Below are positions 23,344 to 31,903 of a stretch of 64,000 nucleotides of DNA, one piece after another. The first letter of the stretch is position 1, and each line of letters starts with the position of its first letter. A program made the translations under genes and the position numbers. Source of the stretch: Halobiforma lacisalsi AJ5 (GTDB lineage: Archaea > Halobacteriota > Halobacteria > Halobacteriales > Natrialbaceae); NCBI RefSeq assembly GCF_000226975.2, contig NZ_CP019285.1, forward strand, positions 2,976,001-3,040,000. The letters run 5' to 3'. Under the pieces are notes generated by a model, which was not told the DNA's origin, did no database searches, and saw nothing but the letters and a program-made list of their open reading frames with translations.

Positions 23344-26300
23344 GTGAGCGAAAGCGAACTCTCCGCGGAGGAGCTTACCCTCCCGATCAAACGCACCGAG
23401 GGGGACACGCTCGAGGACCGTCTCACTGGTAACGCCTATCACAACATCCTCCCGGCCCGATATCTCCGGAAGGACGCCGACGGAGACCTCATCGAAGAAC
23501 AGGAGGACCTCTTCGAACGCGTCGGGGAGAACATCGCGCTCGCAGAGGCCGTCTTCGAGGCCGAAAAACGAGACGTCGAGATCACGGTTACGCCGGATCA
23601 GCTCAAGCCCGACCACCCGCGGCGGGACGAACTCGCCGAGGAGGTCTTCGGCGCCGGCACGACCGCGGAAGACGACGACGAGGCGACTCTCTCGATCTAC
23701 AACGTCAACAAGTTCGCCTACGAGACCGTCGTTCCCGAACTCCCCGACGAGATCCGCGACCACGTCGAGTCGGTTGCCGACGAGTTCCAGGGAATGATGG
23801 AGAACCTCGATTTCATGCCGAACTCGCCGACCCTGATGAACGCAGGGGACGAGCTTCAGCAGCTCTCGGCGTGTTTCGTCGACTCCCCCGAGGACGACAT
23901 CGACGACATCCACCAGACCGCCAAGGAGGCCGCACAGGTCTTCCAGAGCGGCGGCGGCATGGGCTATGCCTTCTGGCGGCTTCGACCCTACGGCGACGCG
24001 GTCGGCTCGACCGGCGGCATCGCCAGCGGTCCGATCACGTTCATGCGCACGTACGACCAGATGTGTGAGACGATCGCCCAGGGTGGCGCGCGACGCGGCG
24101 CCCAGATGGGCGTCATGCGCGTCTCCCATCCGGACGTCATCCAGTTCATCCACGCCAAGAACAAGGACGTCTCGCTGGCCGAGACGCTGCGCCTGAACGA
24201 CCCTGACGACTACACGCACACCTCCTTCCAGGAAGCCTTAGAGGAGGCCCGCGAACTCATCGACGACGAGGGAAAAGTCCCCAAGCACCTCCGGAACGCC
24301 GTCGAGGGCCACCTCTCGAACTTCAATATCTCCGTCGGCATTACCGACGACTTCATGGACGCGGTCAAAAACGACGAGGAGTTTACCTTTACCAACCCCC
24401 GGACGGGCGAGCCACACGTTGCGACCGAGGAGACGAAGGAACTCTACGAGATGTTCGGCCTCGGGGACCACGTCGAGGTCGGCGAAGAACTGTCGGTGCC
24501 GGCCGGGGAACTCTGGGACGACATCGTCGAGGGCGCCCACGAGAACGGCGAACCCGGTGTCATCTACCTCGAGCGCGTCAACAAGCAACACTCCTTCGAC
24601 GTCGAGAAACACCCCGATCACCGTATCCTCGCAACGAATCCCTGTGGCGAACAGCCCTTAGAGGAGTACGAGGCCTGTAACCTCGGCCACATCAACCTCT
24701 CGACGCTCGCCGACCTCGAAGCGCCCGACTGGCGCGTCTGGTACGACGAACACGGCGACAAGTACGACGACCTCGAGGCCGCCGTCGACGCTTTCCTCGA
24801 GGAGGCCGTCGACTTCGAGGAGTTCGACCGCCGCATCGAGATGGGGACGCGCTTTTTGGAGAACGTCGTCACCATGTCGGACTTCCCGGTCGACAAGATC
24901 GAACAGAAGGTCCGGGAGATGCGCAAGATCGGGCTGGGCATCATGGGCCTGGCACAGCTGTATATCCAGCTGGGCATGGAGTACGGCAGCGAGGCCTCCA
25001 ACGAGGTCGCACGCCAGCTGATGACCCACATCAACCACACCTCGAAGTGGACGTCCCACGAACTCGCCGAGGAACGGGGCAGTTTCGAGGAGTGGGACAA
25101 GTCCAAGTACGCGAACCCGACCGAGTACCGCGAGTGGTTCGAGCACCAGACCGGCCTCGACGCCGACGACTGGGCGGACGGGTTCCCGATCCGGAACCAC
25201 AACACGACGACCATCGCGCCGACGGGCACGACGAGCATGGTCGGCAACACCACCGGCGGCTGTGAGCCGATCTACAACGTCGCCTACTACAAGAACGTCT
25301 CCGACGACGTCCAGGGCGACGAGATGTTAGTCGAGTTCGACGACTACTTCCTCCGTGTACTGGAGGACAACGACATCGACGTCGACGCGGTCAAGGAGGA
25401 GGCCAAAGAGCAGATGGCGACCAACCAGTTCAACGGCGTCGAGGGGCTCTCGACGGTGCCCGACGCCATCGGCGAACTGTTCGTCACGACCGGCGACCTC
25501 TCCGCGAAGGAACACGCCGGCGTGCAGGTCGCCTGCCAGGAGGGCGTCGACTCCGCCATCTCGAAGACTGTCAACGCGCCCAACGACTCGACGCTCGAGG
25601 ACGCCAAGGACGTCTTCGAGTACATCTACGAACACGGCGGCAAGGGCGTCACCTACTACCGCGACGGCACCCGCTCGAAGCAGGTGCTGACGACCCGCGC
25701 CGACAACACCGACTTCGCCGACGAGACCGAAGCCGCCGAGGCGCTGGTCGAGCAGATCGACGAGATCTTCGGCGGCCTCGAGGCGTTCCTCGAGAACGAG
25801 GACGTCCAGGAACTGCTCGAGGACGAGGTCCCGACGATCGCGACGGACGACAGTGACGTCAAACCCATCGAGGTCGACTTCACCCAGAAGCGCGAGCGGC
25901 CCGACGCCCTGCAGGGCGTCAGCCAGCGCATCGACACCGGCTACGGCAAGGTCTACGTGACGATCAACGAGGATCCCGAGACCGGCCAGCCGTTCGAACT
26001 GTTCGCGAACATCGGCCACTCGGGCGGCTTTACCAACTCCTTCACCGAGGCGCTGGCGAAGGTCATCTCGACCTCGCTGCGCTCGGGCGTCGACCCCGAG
26101 GAGATCGTCGACGAACTCTGTGGGACGCGCTCGCCGAAAGTCGCCTGGGACAAGGGCGAACAGATCCAGTCGATCCCCGACGCCATCGGCACCGCGATGC
26201 GTCGCTACCTCGAGGACGAGATCGACAAGCCGTACCCGACCCAGCAGACGCTCGAGGAGTCGGCCGACGCGGGGGCAGCCGAGTACGACGGCCCGCAGAC

Positions 26301-26478
26301 CGACGGCGGCGCCGCGGCGGCCGAGACCGCCGGTAGCGATACCGACACCGACACCGACGCGACGCAGGACCTCATCGACGCCGGCGAGTCCCCCGAGTGT
26401 CCCGACTGTGGCTCGCTGTCGCTGTACTACTCCGAAGGCTGCAAGACCTGCGAGTCGTGTGGCTGGAGCGAGTGTTAA
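23344..26478 (+). CDS. nrdJ: Adenosylcobalamin-dependent (class II) ribonucleoside-diphosphate reductase
   Basis: A 1044-residue enzyme that reduces ribonucleotides to deoxyribonucleotides using coenzyme B12. The GTG at 23344 is the only reasonable start because an in-frame stop precedes it. Conserved parts are NSPTLMNAGDELQQLSACFV, the catalytic stretch NPCGEQPLEEYEACNLGHIN (Cys-x-Glu) and PTGTTSMVGNTTGGCEP. The C-terminal end carries CPDC … CKTCESCGW, a four-cysteine zinc-type element that probably relays electrons. Inteins are common in haloarchaeal NrdJ genes; none is present here. About 50 disordered residues (DTDTDTDAT) precede the zinc tail. Confidence 0.95.
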   Translation: MSESELSAEELTLPIKRTEGDTLEDRLTGNAYHNILPARYLRKDADGDLIEEQEDLFERVGENIALAEAVFEAEKRDVEITVTPDQLKPDHPRRDELAEEVFGAGTTAEDDDEATLSIYNVNKFAYETVVPELPDEIRDHVESVADEFQGMMENLDFMPNSPTLMNAGDELQQLSACFVDSPEDDIDDIHQTAKEAAQVFQSGGGMGYAFWRLRPYGDAVGSTGGIASGPITFMRTYDQMCETIAQGGARRGAQMGVMRVSHPDVIQFIHAKNKDVSLAETLRLNDPDDYTHTSFQEALEEARELIDDEGKVPKHLRNAVEGHLSNFNISVGITDDFMDAVKNDEEFTFTNPRTGEPHVATEETKELYEMFGLGDHVEVGEELSVPAGELWDDIVEGAHENGEPGVIYLERVNKQHSFDVEKHPDHRILATNPCGEQPLEEYEACNLGHINLSTLADLEAPDWRVWYDEHGDKYDDLEAAVDAFLEEAVDFEEFDRRIEMGTRFLENVVTMSDFPVDKIEQKVREMRKIGLGIMGLAQLYIQLGMEYGSEASNEVARQLMTHINHTSKWTSHELAEERGSFEEWDKSKYANPTEYREWFEHQTGLDADDWADGFPIRNHNTTTIAPTGTTSMVGNTTGGCEPIYNVAYYKNVSDDVQGDEMLVEFDDYFLRVLEDNDIDVDAVKEEAKEQMATNQFNGVEGLSTVPDAIGELFVTTGDLSAKEHAGVQVACQEGVDSAISKTVNAPNDSTLEDAKDVFEYIYEHGGKGVTYYRDGTRSKQVLTTRADNTDFADETEAAEALVEQIDEIFGGLEAFLENEDVQELLEDEVPTIATDDSDVKPIEVDFTQKRERPDALQGVSQRIDTGYGKVYVTINEDPETGQPFELFANIGHSGGFTNSFTEALAKVISTSLRSGVDPEEIVDELCGTRSPKVAWDKGEQIQSIPDAIGTAMRRYLEDEIDKPYPTQQTLEESADAGAAEYDGPQTDGGAAAAETAGSDTDTDTDATQDLIDAGESPECPDCGSLSLYYSEGCKTCESCGWSEC

Positions 26479-26660
26479 GTAGCGGGTAGTTTTACCTCAC
26501 CTCTCACTCTCCGTTCTCCTCTCCACTGCGATCCGAGATCCGAGCAGCGCGACGGTCGCCCGGAGCGCCGGCAGCATCGATCGGCAGGCGTCCTCAACGC
26601 CACTTCGCTCGAGCGCGGTTCCGAACACTTAGCACAGTCGAGAGCGAGGTGTACGACGAG

Positions 26661-26828
26661 ATGAGCGATGGCGACGGCGACGGCGTCGGCGACCCCGACC
26701 ACGAGGCCGAACGAGACCACGGCGGCCGCCCCTGTCCACACTGCGAGCGCCCACTCTTCAAGCGCCATTGCAAGTACGTCTGTCCTCAGCACGGCGTCGT
26801 CTACGACTGTGCGGACACCTTCTGGTGA
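26661..26828 (+). CDS. Small zinc-finger protein (HVO_2523-like family)
   Basis: A 55-residue protein: acidic N-terminal 20 residues, then CPHCERPLFKRHCKYVCPQHG and VVYDCADTFW. The CPxC and CPxH/C pairs would form one or two zinc sites, and the KRHCKYVCPQHG region matches the haloarchaeal family typified by HVO_2523. These small proteins are conserved across Halobacteria, and some relatives affect motility or biofilm; the mechanism is unknown. The ATG at 26661 is used; a GTG four codons earlier is possible. Confidence 0.75.
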   Translation: MSDGDGDGVGDPDHEAERDHGGRPCPHCERPLFKRHCKYVCPQHGVVYDCADTFW

Positions 26829-26916
26829 GGTCTGGCCCCCGCTCGAGCGACCCGTCGTCTCCGGCGACAGTCACTCGCCGGAACCTATTTAGCCCAGAAT
26901 CACCCTGCATCCAACG

Positions 26917-27627
26917 ATGCGAATACCTACGGGCGTACCGGGGTTCGACGAGCTAGTCGACGGCGGGCTCCTGGAAGACCGGCTGTACATCGTCAGCGGA
27001 CCGCCGGGAAGCGGCAAGACGACCTTCTGTTCGCAGTTTCTCACCAAGGGCGTCTTCGAGGGTGAGACGGCACTGTACCTGAGCATGCACGAGTCCAAGG
27101 AGGAACTCGTCACCGACATGTCGAACTTCGAGTTCGGCTTCGAGCAGGCGATCTCCTCGAGCCAGATGAAGTTCCTCGACGTCTTCGACGCGGAGGCAAA
27201 GCGGCTGTTCTCCTCGTCGTCGCGGACGGGCGCCGACTCGCCCGGCAGCGTCGAGAACCTCTCGAACAAACTGGTCTCGTTCGTCGAGTCGAAAGGCGTC
27301 GACCGGCTCGTCATCGACTCGACGATGCTGCTCGAGTACTACTTCTCGGACGACGTCGACGAGCTCGTCACCTTCCTGACGAAGCTCAAGCGTTCGGACG
27401 CGACCGTCCTCCTGATCTCGGAGATGACCGATCCGACCTCCTACTCGGACGGTCACTACCTCGCCCACGGGGTCGTGTTCATGCACAACTACCTCGAGTC
27501 CGGCGGGATGACCAGGGGCGTCCAGATCATCAAGATGCGCGGCACCCAGATCGACTGCGACATCAGGGAGGCCGAGTTCACCGATCGGGGACTGCGCGTC
27601 AAGCCGAACGAAAAGATCCAGTCCTGA
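26917..27627 (+). CDS. KaiC/RAD55-like RecA-superfamily ATPase (HTR-like protein)
   Basis: A 236-residue single RecA-fold ATPase beginning MRIPTGVPGFDELVDGGLLE as KaiC-like proteins do. Walker A is GPPGSGKTTF (~28-37) and Walker B is VDRLVIDST (~126-134). It has a single ATPase domain with no second copy and no DNA-binding tail. In haloarchaea these 'HTR-like' proteins are linked with signal transduction, but function is unproven. It is followed by a gene six bases downstream that is probably co-transcribed. Confidence 0.85.
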   Translation: MRIPTGVPGFDELVDGGLLEDRLYIVSGPPGSGKTTFCSQFLTKGVFEGETALYLSMHESKEELVTDMSNFEFGFEQAISSSQMKFLDVFDAEAKRLFSSSSRTGADSPGSVENLSNKLVSFVESKGVDRLVIDSTMLLEYYFSDDVDELVTFLTKLKRSDATVLLISEMTDPTSYSDGHYLAHGVVFMHNYLESGGMTRGVQIIKMRGTQIDCDIREAEFTDRGLRVKPNEKIQS

Positions 27628-27633
27628 TCCCCG

Positions 27634-28335
27634 ATGTACGAGCGCACTTTCGGTACCGACTGGGAGACGATCGACGACCGGGACCGGATCGTCCGGCGGG
27701 CGTTCGCGCTCGGGGTCGCCAAGGAACTGGGCGAGGAGTTTCCCGGCGAACTGGAGCGACTCAGCGATGAGATCGACACCGCTTACGACCGGAGTTTCGT
27801 GGAAATCGCATACCAGAAGGGGCGTGAGAAGGCGGGCAACCTGAAGCCGACCGCCGACGGCGAGACCCACGTCTGGGAGGAACTCGTCGAAGAGAAGACC
27901 ACGATCGATCCCGACGCCCAGCCCGACGGGGTCGACCTGGACGAGACGATGGATCTGCCCGACCCCCTCGAGGGTATCGACATCGCCCGCTATCAGGTCG
28001 ACAGCCGGGACCGGGTCCGCCGACCGAGTTTTCTCGAGCGCGACGGCGGGGGCGACCGCGGCTCCGACCCCGGGAACCGGGGGAAAGACGGCGACCGGAG
28101 CCCGTTCGGCCACTCCCCGAGCGACGACCGTCGCCGACGGTTCGACGATGGAAACGGGACCGGGAACGGGACCGGGACCGGTGCCGAAGCCGAAGACGGC
28201 AATGCCGGCGGTGACGGGGACGCGGACGACGCGAACCCCGGACCCGACGACGAAATCGGCGATGCAGGCCCCTGGGAACCGGACTCGAGCCACGGTGACG
28301 AGGAGGCCGACAATCCCGACCGGCCGGATCGCTGA
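27634..28335 (+). CDS. Hypothetical partner of the KaiC-like ATPase, with disordered tail
   Basis: A 233-residue protein starting six bases after the ATPase gene. Residues ~1-110 are ordered and mostly helical (RDRIVRRAFALGVAKELGEEF, DTAYDRSFVEIAYQKGREKA, HVWEELVEEKTTID), while residues ~130-233 are Gly/Asp/Asn-rich disorder. The first part may dock on the ATPase. I do not recognise the family. The end is followed after five bases by the convergent TVP38-type gene. Confidence 0.65.
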   Translation: MYERTFGTDWETIDDRDRIVRRAFALGVAKELGEEFPGELERLSDEIDTAYDRSFVEIAYQKGREKAGNLKPTADGETHVWEELVEEKTTIDPDAQPDGVDLDETMDLPDPLEGIDIARYQVDSRDRVRRPSFLERDGGGDRGSDPGNRGKDGDRSPFGHSPSDDRRRRFDDGNGTGNGTGTGAEAEDGNAGGDGDADDANPGPDDEIGDAGPWEPDSSHGDEEADNPDRPDR

Positions 28336-28340
28336 CCGGC

Positions 28341-29126
28341 CTAATCGGACTGCGACGGCCGACTCGAGCGCGAATCGGCCGATTCTACAGCGAACCGACC
28401 GCGAAGCGCCCGGTACGCCGGCCCGGCAAGTAACAGCACAGCGCCGAGGCCACAGGCGACGGACAGCGCGAGGCCGAGATCACCGAGGCCGTCCGTCGTG
28501 ACGGTCGCGGCCGACGCGCCCACGACCACCGCAGCGACAGTCCACGGGAGTTCGCCCGCGACCGTTCCGGCCACGAAGTGACGGAGTCGAACGCCGCTCG
28601 CTGCCGCTGCGGCGGTCGCTATGTCCGACGGAATCGGAGCCAGCCGCGAGGCGGTCACCCCCCGAAACTGTCCTGTGGCCCCGTAGTATCGGTCCGCGAC
28701 GGCACCGGCCCGCTCGAGCAGGGGTTTCGACCGATCGGCGTCGCCAGTACACTCGGAGCGGGAGTCAGCCTCCTCAGCTTCCCCAGAACGGAACCGACGA
28801 ACGGCGAGGAAGACCGGGAGAACGGTCGCGACCACTCCGAGGAGCGCGATCGGGACGCCGACTGCGATCCCGTAGCCGTAGCCGACGACGACCGCGAGCG
28901 GGGTCGTCGGCCAGGCCAGCGCCGGCCGGGCGAGGTAGAGCCCACCCACGACGAGCCCGAAGCGGTACGGATCGGCCGCCAGCGACTCGAGTCCCCCCAG
29001 GACGTCGCCGGGAGAGACTGCCAGCCCCGCGAGAACGAGTGCCCCGACGGTCAGCGCGCCGAGGAGCGTACGGATGGATCCTGACGAGGATCGCAGCGAG
29101 GGCGGCGACGGCAGGGACGGCGACAT
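28341..29126 (-). CDS. TVP38/TMEM64 (DedA-related) membrane protein
   Basis: The 261-residue product from the ATG at 29126 has about five hydrophobic segments. The central block (VVVGYGYGIAVGVPIALLGVVATVLPVFLAV, then RGVTASRLAPIPSDIATAAAAASGVRLRHFVAGTVAGELPW) is the VTT/SNARE-associated domain of the TVP38 family, which includes lipid scramblases in eukaryotes. The archaeal role is unknown. An open frame continues upstream but is antisense to the start of the DUF5830 gene, so the ATG at 29126 is chosen. A short charged insert (~120-140) interrupts the domain. Confidence 0.8.
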   Translation of the reverse strand: MSPSLPSPPSLRSSSGSIRTLLGALTVGALVLAGLAVSPGDVLGGLESLAADPYRFGLVVGGLYLARPALAWPTTPLAVVVGYGYGIAVGVPIALLGVVATVLPVFLAVRRFRSGEAEEADSRSECTGDADRSKPLLERAGAVADRYYGATGQFRGVTASRLAPIPSDIATAAAAASGVRLRHFVAGTVAGELPWTVAAVVVGASAATVTTDGLGDLGLALSVACGLGAVLLLAGPAYRALRGRFAVESADSRSSRPSQSD

Positions 29127-29241
29127 CGATTCGACCGCGGATTTCGACTCGAGGACCGAAGCTTTTGTGTCTCCGTCGAACGCCCAGTGTCGTCTCCGGA
29201 CCTCGAAAGAGAGTAGTCGCTCCGGGCCGACGTCTCCGGCG

Positions 29242-29706
29242 ATGGCCGACGAGGGCGACGAACCGGCGACGGCGAGGGAACCGGACACGACGGCCGGAGC
29301 GGGACGGACCGACGACGACCCCGAGGGGGACGACCGCCATCGCCACCGTCACCCCGACGACCGGGTCGAACTCGGGCTCGCCCTCCTCGCGCGACTCGAG
29401 CACGAGTCGTTGCCCCTGCCCGAGGCGGTCGACCGGATCGAGACCGTCACGACCGATCCGACCGCCACTCGGACGATCCTCGACGAGGCCGAACTCCGCG
29501 GGATCATCGACCGCGAGGACGGGATCGTTCGCCCGAAGAGCCGCCAGTACGTCAGCTTCGATCGCGACGTCATCACCAAGGAGGGCGAGTTCACCTGCCG
29601 GCGCTGCGGGTCCGGGCTCTCAACCGGCTATTTCGTCGACCTCGAGGCGGGCGAACTCGGTCCCTTCGGGTCCTCGTGCATTCGAAAGGTGACGGGCCGG
29701 GAGTGA
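29242..29706 (+). CDS. DUF5830-family protein
   Basis: A 154-residue protein starting at the ATG at 29242 (MADEGDEPATARE) with an acidic lead of about 50 residues. A conserved helical region follows (VELGLALLARLEHESLPLPEAVDRIETVT), then an HTH-like segment (TILDEAELRGIIDREDGIVRPKS), then a four-cysteine-type FTCRRCGSGLSTGYFVDL … SCIRKV that may bind zinc. This order matches the haloarchaeal DUF5830 family. A role in transcription is plausible from the HTH but is not shown. Confidence 0.75.
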   Translation: MADEGDEPATAREPDTTAGAGRTDDDPEGDDRHRHRHPDDRVELGLALLARLEHESLPLPEAVDRIETVTTDPTATRTILDEAELRGIIDREDGIVRPKSRQYVSFDRDVITKEGEFTCRRCGSGLSTGYFVDLEAGELGPFGSSCIRKVTGRE

Positions 29707-29779
29707 GTCCACCGTCGGGCCCGCAGTCGAACGAACCCACCAGAGTTTTGGGTGTCGTCCTCTCTCACACGGATACCGC

Positions 29780-31459
29780 ATGACCGACTTCGGTTCCATC
29801 GATCTCGATCGCTTCGATTCTAGACGCTCGACCGTCTACGGCAACCGCGGCATGGTCGCGACGAGCCAGCCGCTGGCCGCCGAAGCCGGGCTCTCGATCC
29901 TCCGGGACGGTGGCAACGCCTTCGACGCCGCCGTCGCCACCGCGGCCGCGCTCAACGTCGTCGAACCCACCTCCACGGGGCTTGGCGGCGACGTCTTCGC
30001 GCTCTATCGCACCGCCGACGGCGAGGTCGGCGCGATGCGTTCCTGTGGCTACGCGCCCGAAGACGCCACCATCGAGAACGTTCGCGGGACACTCGAGGAG
30101 GCCGACGAAGACGAACTCGAGGCGTACTACCCCGAATCCCGCGGCTACGCCGTCGACAGCGACGACGAGGCCGACGACCTCGAGATGCCGTTCCTCGGCC
30201 CGCACGCGGTCACCGTTCCCGGTACCGCTCGCGGCTGGGAGACGACCGTCGAGGAACTGGGTCGAAAGTCCCTCGCCGACGTGCTCGAGCCCGCAATCGG
30301 CTACGCGACGGAAGGCTATCCCGTCTCGGAGGTCATCGCCCACCACTGGAGCGGTGCCGAGGACCTGTTCACCGACGAACACGCCCGCGAGGCGTACCTC
30401 TTCGACGGCGACAGTCCCGATCCCGGACAGACCGTCACGCTGCCCCGACTCGGCGAGTCGCTCCGCAAGATCGCCGAGCGGGGCGCCGACGTCGTCTACG
30501 AGGGCGAGATCGCGGACGCGATCGTCGAGGAGATCCAGTCCGCCGGCGGGTTCATTCGCCACGAGGACCTGGCCGACTTCGAACCCGAGTTCGTCGACCC
30601 CGTCAGCACGACCTACAACGGGACCGAAGTCTACGAACTCCCGCCGAACAACCAGGGACTGCTCGCCCTCGAGGCGCTGAACATCGCCGAGGAGATCGGC
30701 GCGGGCGAGCACGACTACGACTCGGCCGAGCGGATCCACGCCTTCGCGGAGGCAATGAAGCTGGCGTTCGTCGACGGCCACCACTACGTCACCGACCCCG
30801 AGTTCGAGGAGATCCCGCCGCTGGCGTCGAAGGAGTACTCCCGCGAGCGCGCGTCCGCGATCGGGAATTCGCCCATCTCGAACCCGGAGGTCGGCGTCCC
30901 GAACGCCAACGCCGAGGACGCCGACACCGTCCTGCTGACCGTTGGCGACGAGGAAGGCAATCTGGTTTCCTACATCAACTCCCGGTTCGCCGGCTTCGGG
31001 AGCGGACTCGTCGCCGGCGACACGGGCATCGCCCTGCAGAACCGCGGCGCGTCGTTCTCGCTCGATCCCGACCATCCCAACAGCTTAGAGCCCGGCAAGC
31101 GCCCGTTTCACACTCTGGTTCCGGCGGTCGCGAAGCTCGACGAGGACGACTGGATGGCCTTCGGCGTCATGGGCGGTTACATGCAGCCCCAGGGCCACCT
31201 CCAGGTCGTCTCGAACCTGGTCGACTACGGGATGAACCCGCAGGCGGCGCTGGACGCGCCGCGCTGGCGCTACCGCGAGGACGGGACGATCGGCGTCGAG
31301 GAGCGGCTCCCGGCGAAGTCGAAACTGGCACGGAAGGGCCACGACGTCGGCGTCCTCCCGCCCGTGATGTTCGGCGGAGCACAGCTAGTTCGTCGGAAGG
31401 GCGACACGCTCGCCGGCGCGACCGAACCCCGGAAGGACGGCGTCGCGATCGGGTTCTGA
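29780..31459 (+). CDS. Gamma-glutamyltransferase-family protein
   Basis: A 559-residue protein of the self-cleaving gamma-glutamyltranspeptidase fold. The conserved opening GMVATSQPLAAEAGLSILRDGGNAFDAAVATAAALNVVEP and later VPGTARGWE, RFAGFGSGLVA and FHTLVPAV fit the YwrD/acylase-like branch. The nucleophile Thr at the cut site is probably the one in DADTVLLTVGDEEGN (~residue 379). It hydrolyses or transfers gamma-glutamyl groups of peptides such as gamma-glutamylcysteine, the haloarchaeal thiol. The acidic insert DSDDEADDLE (~137) is a halophile loop. Confidence 0.9.
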   Translation: MTDFGSIDLDRFDSRRSTVYGNRGMVATSQPLAAEAGLSILRDGGNAFDAAVATAAALNVVEPTSTGLGGDVFALYRTADGEVGAMRSCGYAPEDATIENVRGTLEEADEDELEAYYPESRGYAVDSDDEADDLEMPFLGPHAVTVPGTARGWETTVEELGRKSLADVLEPAIGYATEGYPVSEVIAHHWSGAEDLFTDEHAREAYLFDGDSPDPGQTVTLPRLGESLRKIAERGADVVYEGEIADAIVEEIQSAGGFIRHEDLADFEPEFVDPVSTTYNGTEVYELPPNNQGLLALEALNIAEEIGAGEHDYDSAERIHAFAEAMKLAFVDGHHYVTDPEFEEIPPLASKEYSRERASAIGNSPISNPEVGVPNANAEDADTVLLTVGDEEGNLVSYINSRFAGFGSGLVAGDTGIALQNRGASFSLDPDHPNSLEPGKRPFHTLVPAVAKLDEDDWMAFGVMGGYMQPQGHLQVVSNLVDYGMNPQAALDAPRWRYREDGTIGVEERLPAKSKLARKGHDVGVLPPVMFGGAQLVRRKGDTLAGATEPRKDGVAIGF

Positions 31460-31650
31460 TCGCCCGGAAGGGCCACGACCGGAACCGAATCGATCGCTCG
31501 AGGGTCCGTCCGACGGGTACGCTCTCGACCACTCGAGGCCGCTCGAGACCCTCGAGATCCTCGAGAACGGAGAACGCGCGACGACGACTCGACGGACCTC
31601 CATCTCGGAACGGCGTCGAGACTCCAGTTCGAACGTGACTGTCGTAAAAG

Positions 31651-31801
31651 TGCCCGGGGAGGGCTCCGAACCCTCGATCTCCGCATGTCCCAGGTCCGAG
31701 GCTCGGCGGTCCTCGTGGGGACACGGAGGCTTCCAAGGCGAACCGCACCGAATCTCTGAACCCTATGAGTGCGGCGCTATGTCCAGCTAAGCCACCCGGG
31801 C
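31651..31801 (-). tRNA. Elongator tRNA-Met (anticodon CAT) with intron
   Basis: The minus strand gives a cloverleaf split by an intron after base 37. Exon 1 is 31764-31801 (38 nt, ending CTCATA), the intron is 31687-31763 (77 nt) and exon 2 is 31651-31686. Acceptor GCCCGGG/CCCGGGC, anticodon stem CCGCA/TGCGG and T-arm GAGGG/CCCTC all pair. Anticodon CAT and the acceptor sequence identify the elongator rather than the initiator. The intron-exon borders should form the bulge-helix-bulge cut by EndA, as for the haloarchaeal tRNA-Met intron known in Haloferax. Confidence 0.9.
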
Positions 31802-31903
31802 TCACTCTCCCGTAGTGCGGTCTTTCTCTTTAACCTTCTCATTCGGAATCGTCGTGCAACGGGGACCCACGGATTTATCACAGGCCCTTACGAAAACCGC
31901 TGC

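Noticed and set aside
23344-26478. Intein in nrdJ
   Set aside because: Haloarchaeal nrdJ often carries inteins, but the gene has normal length and uninterrupted active-site motifs, with no Hint or LAGLIDADG signature.
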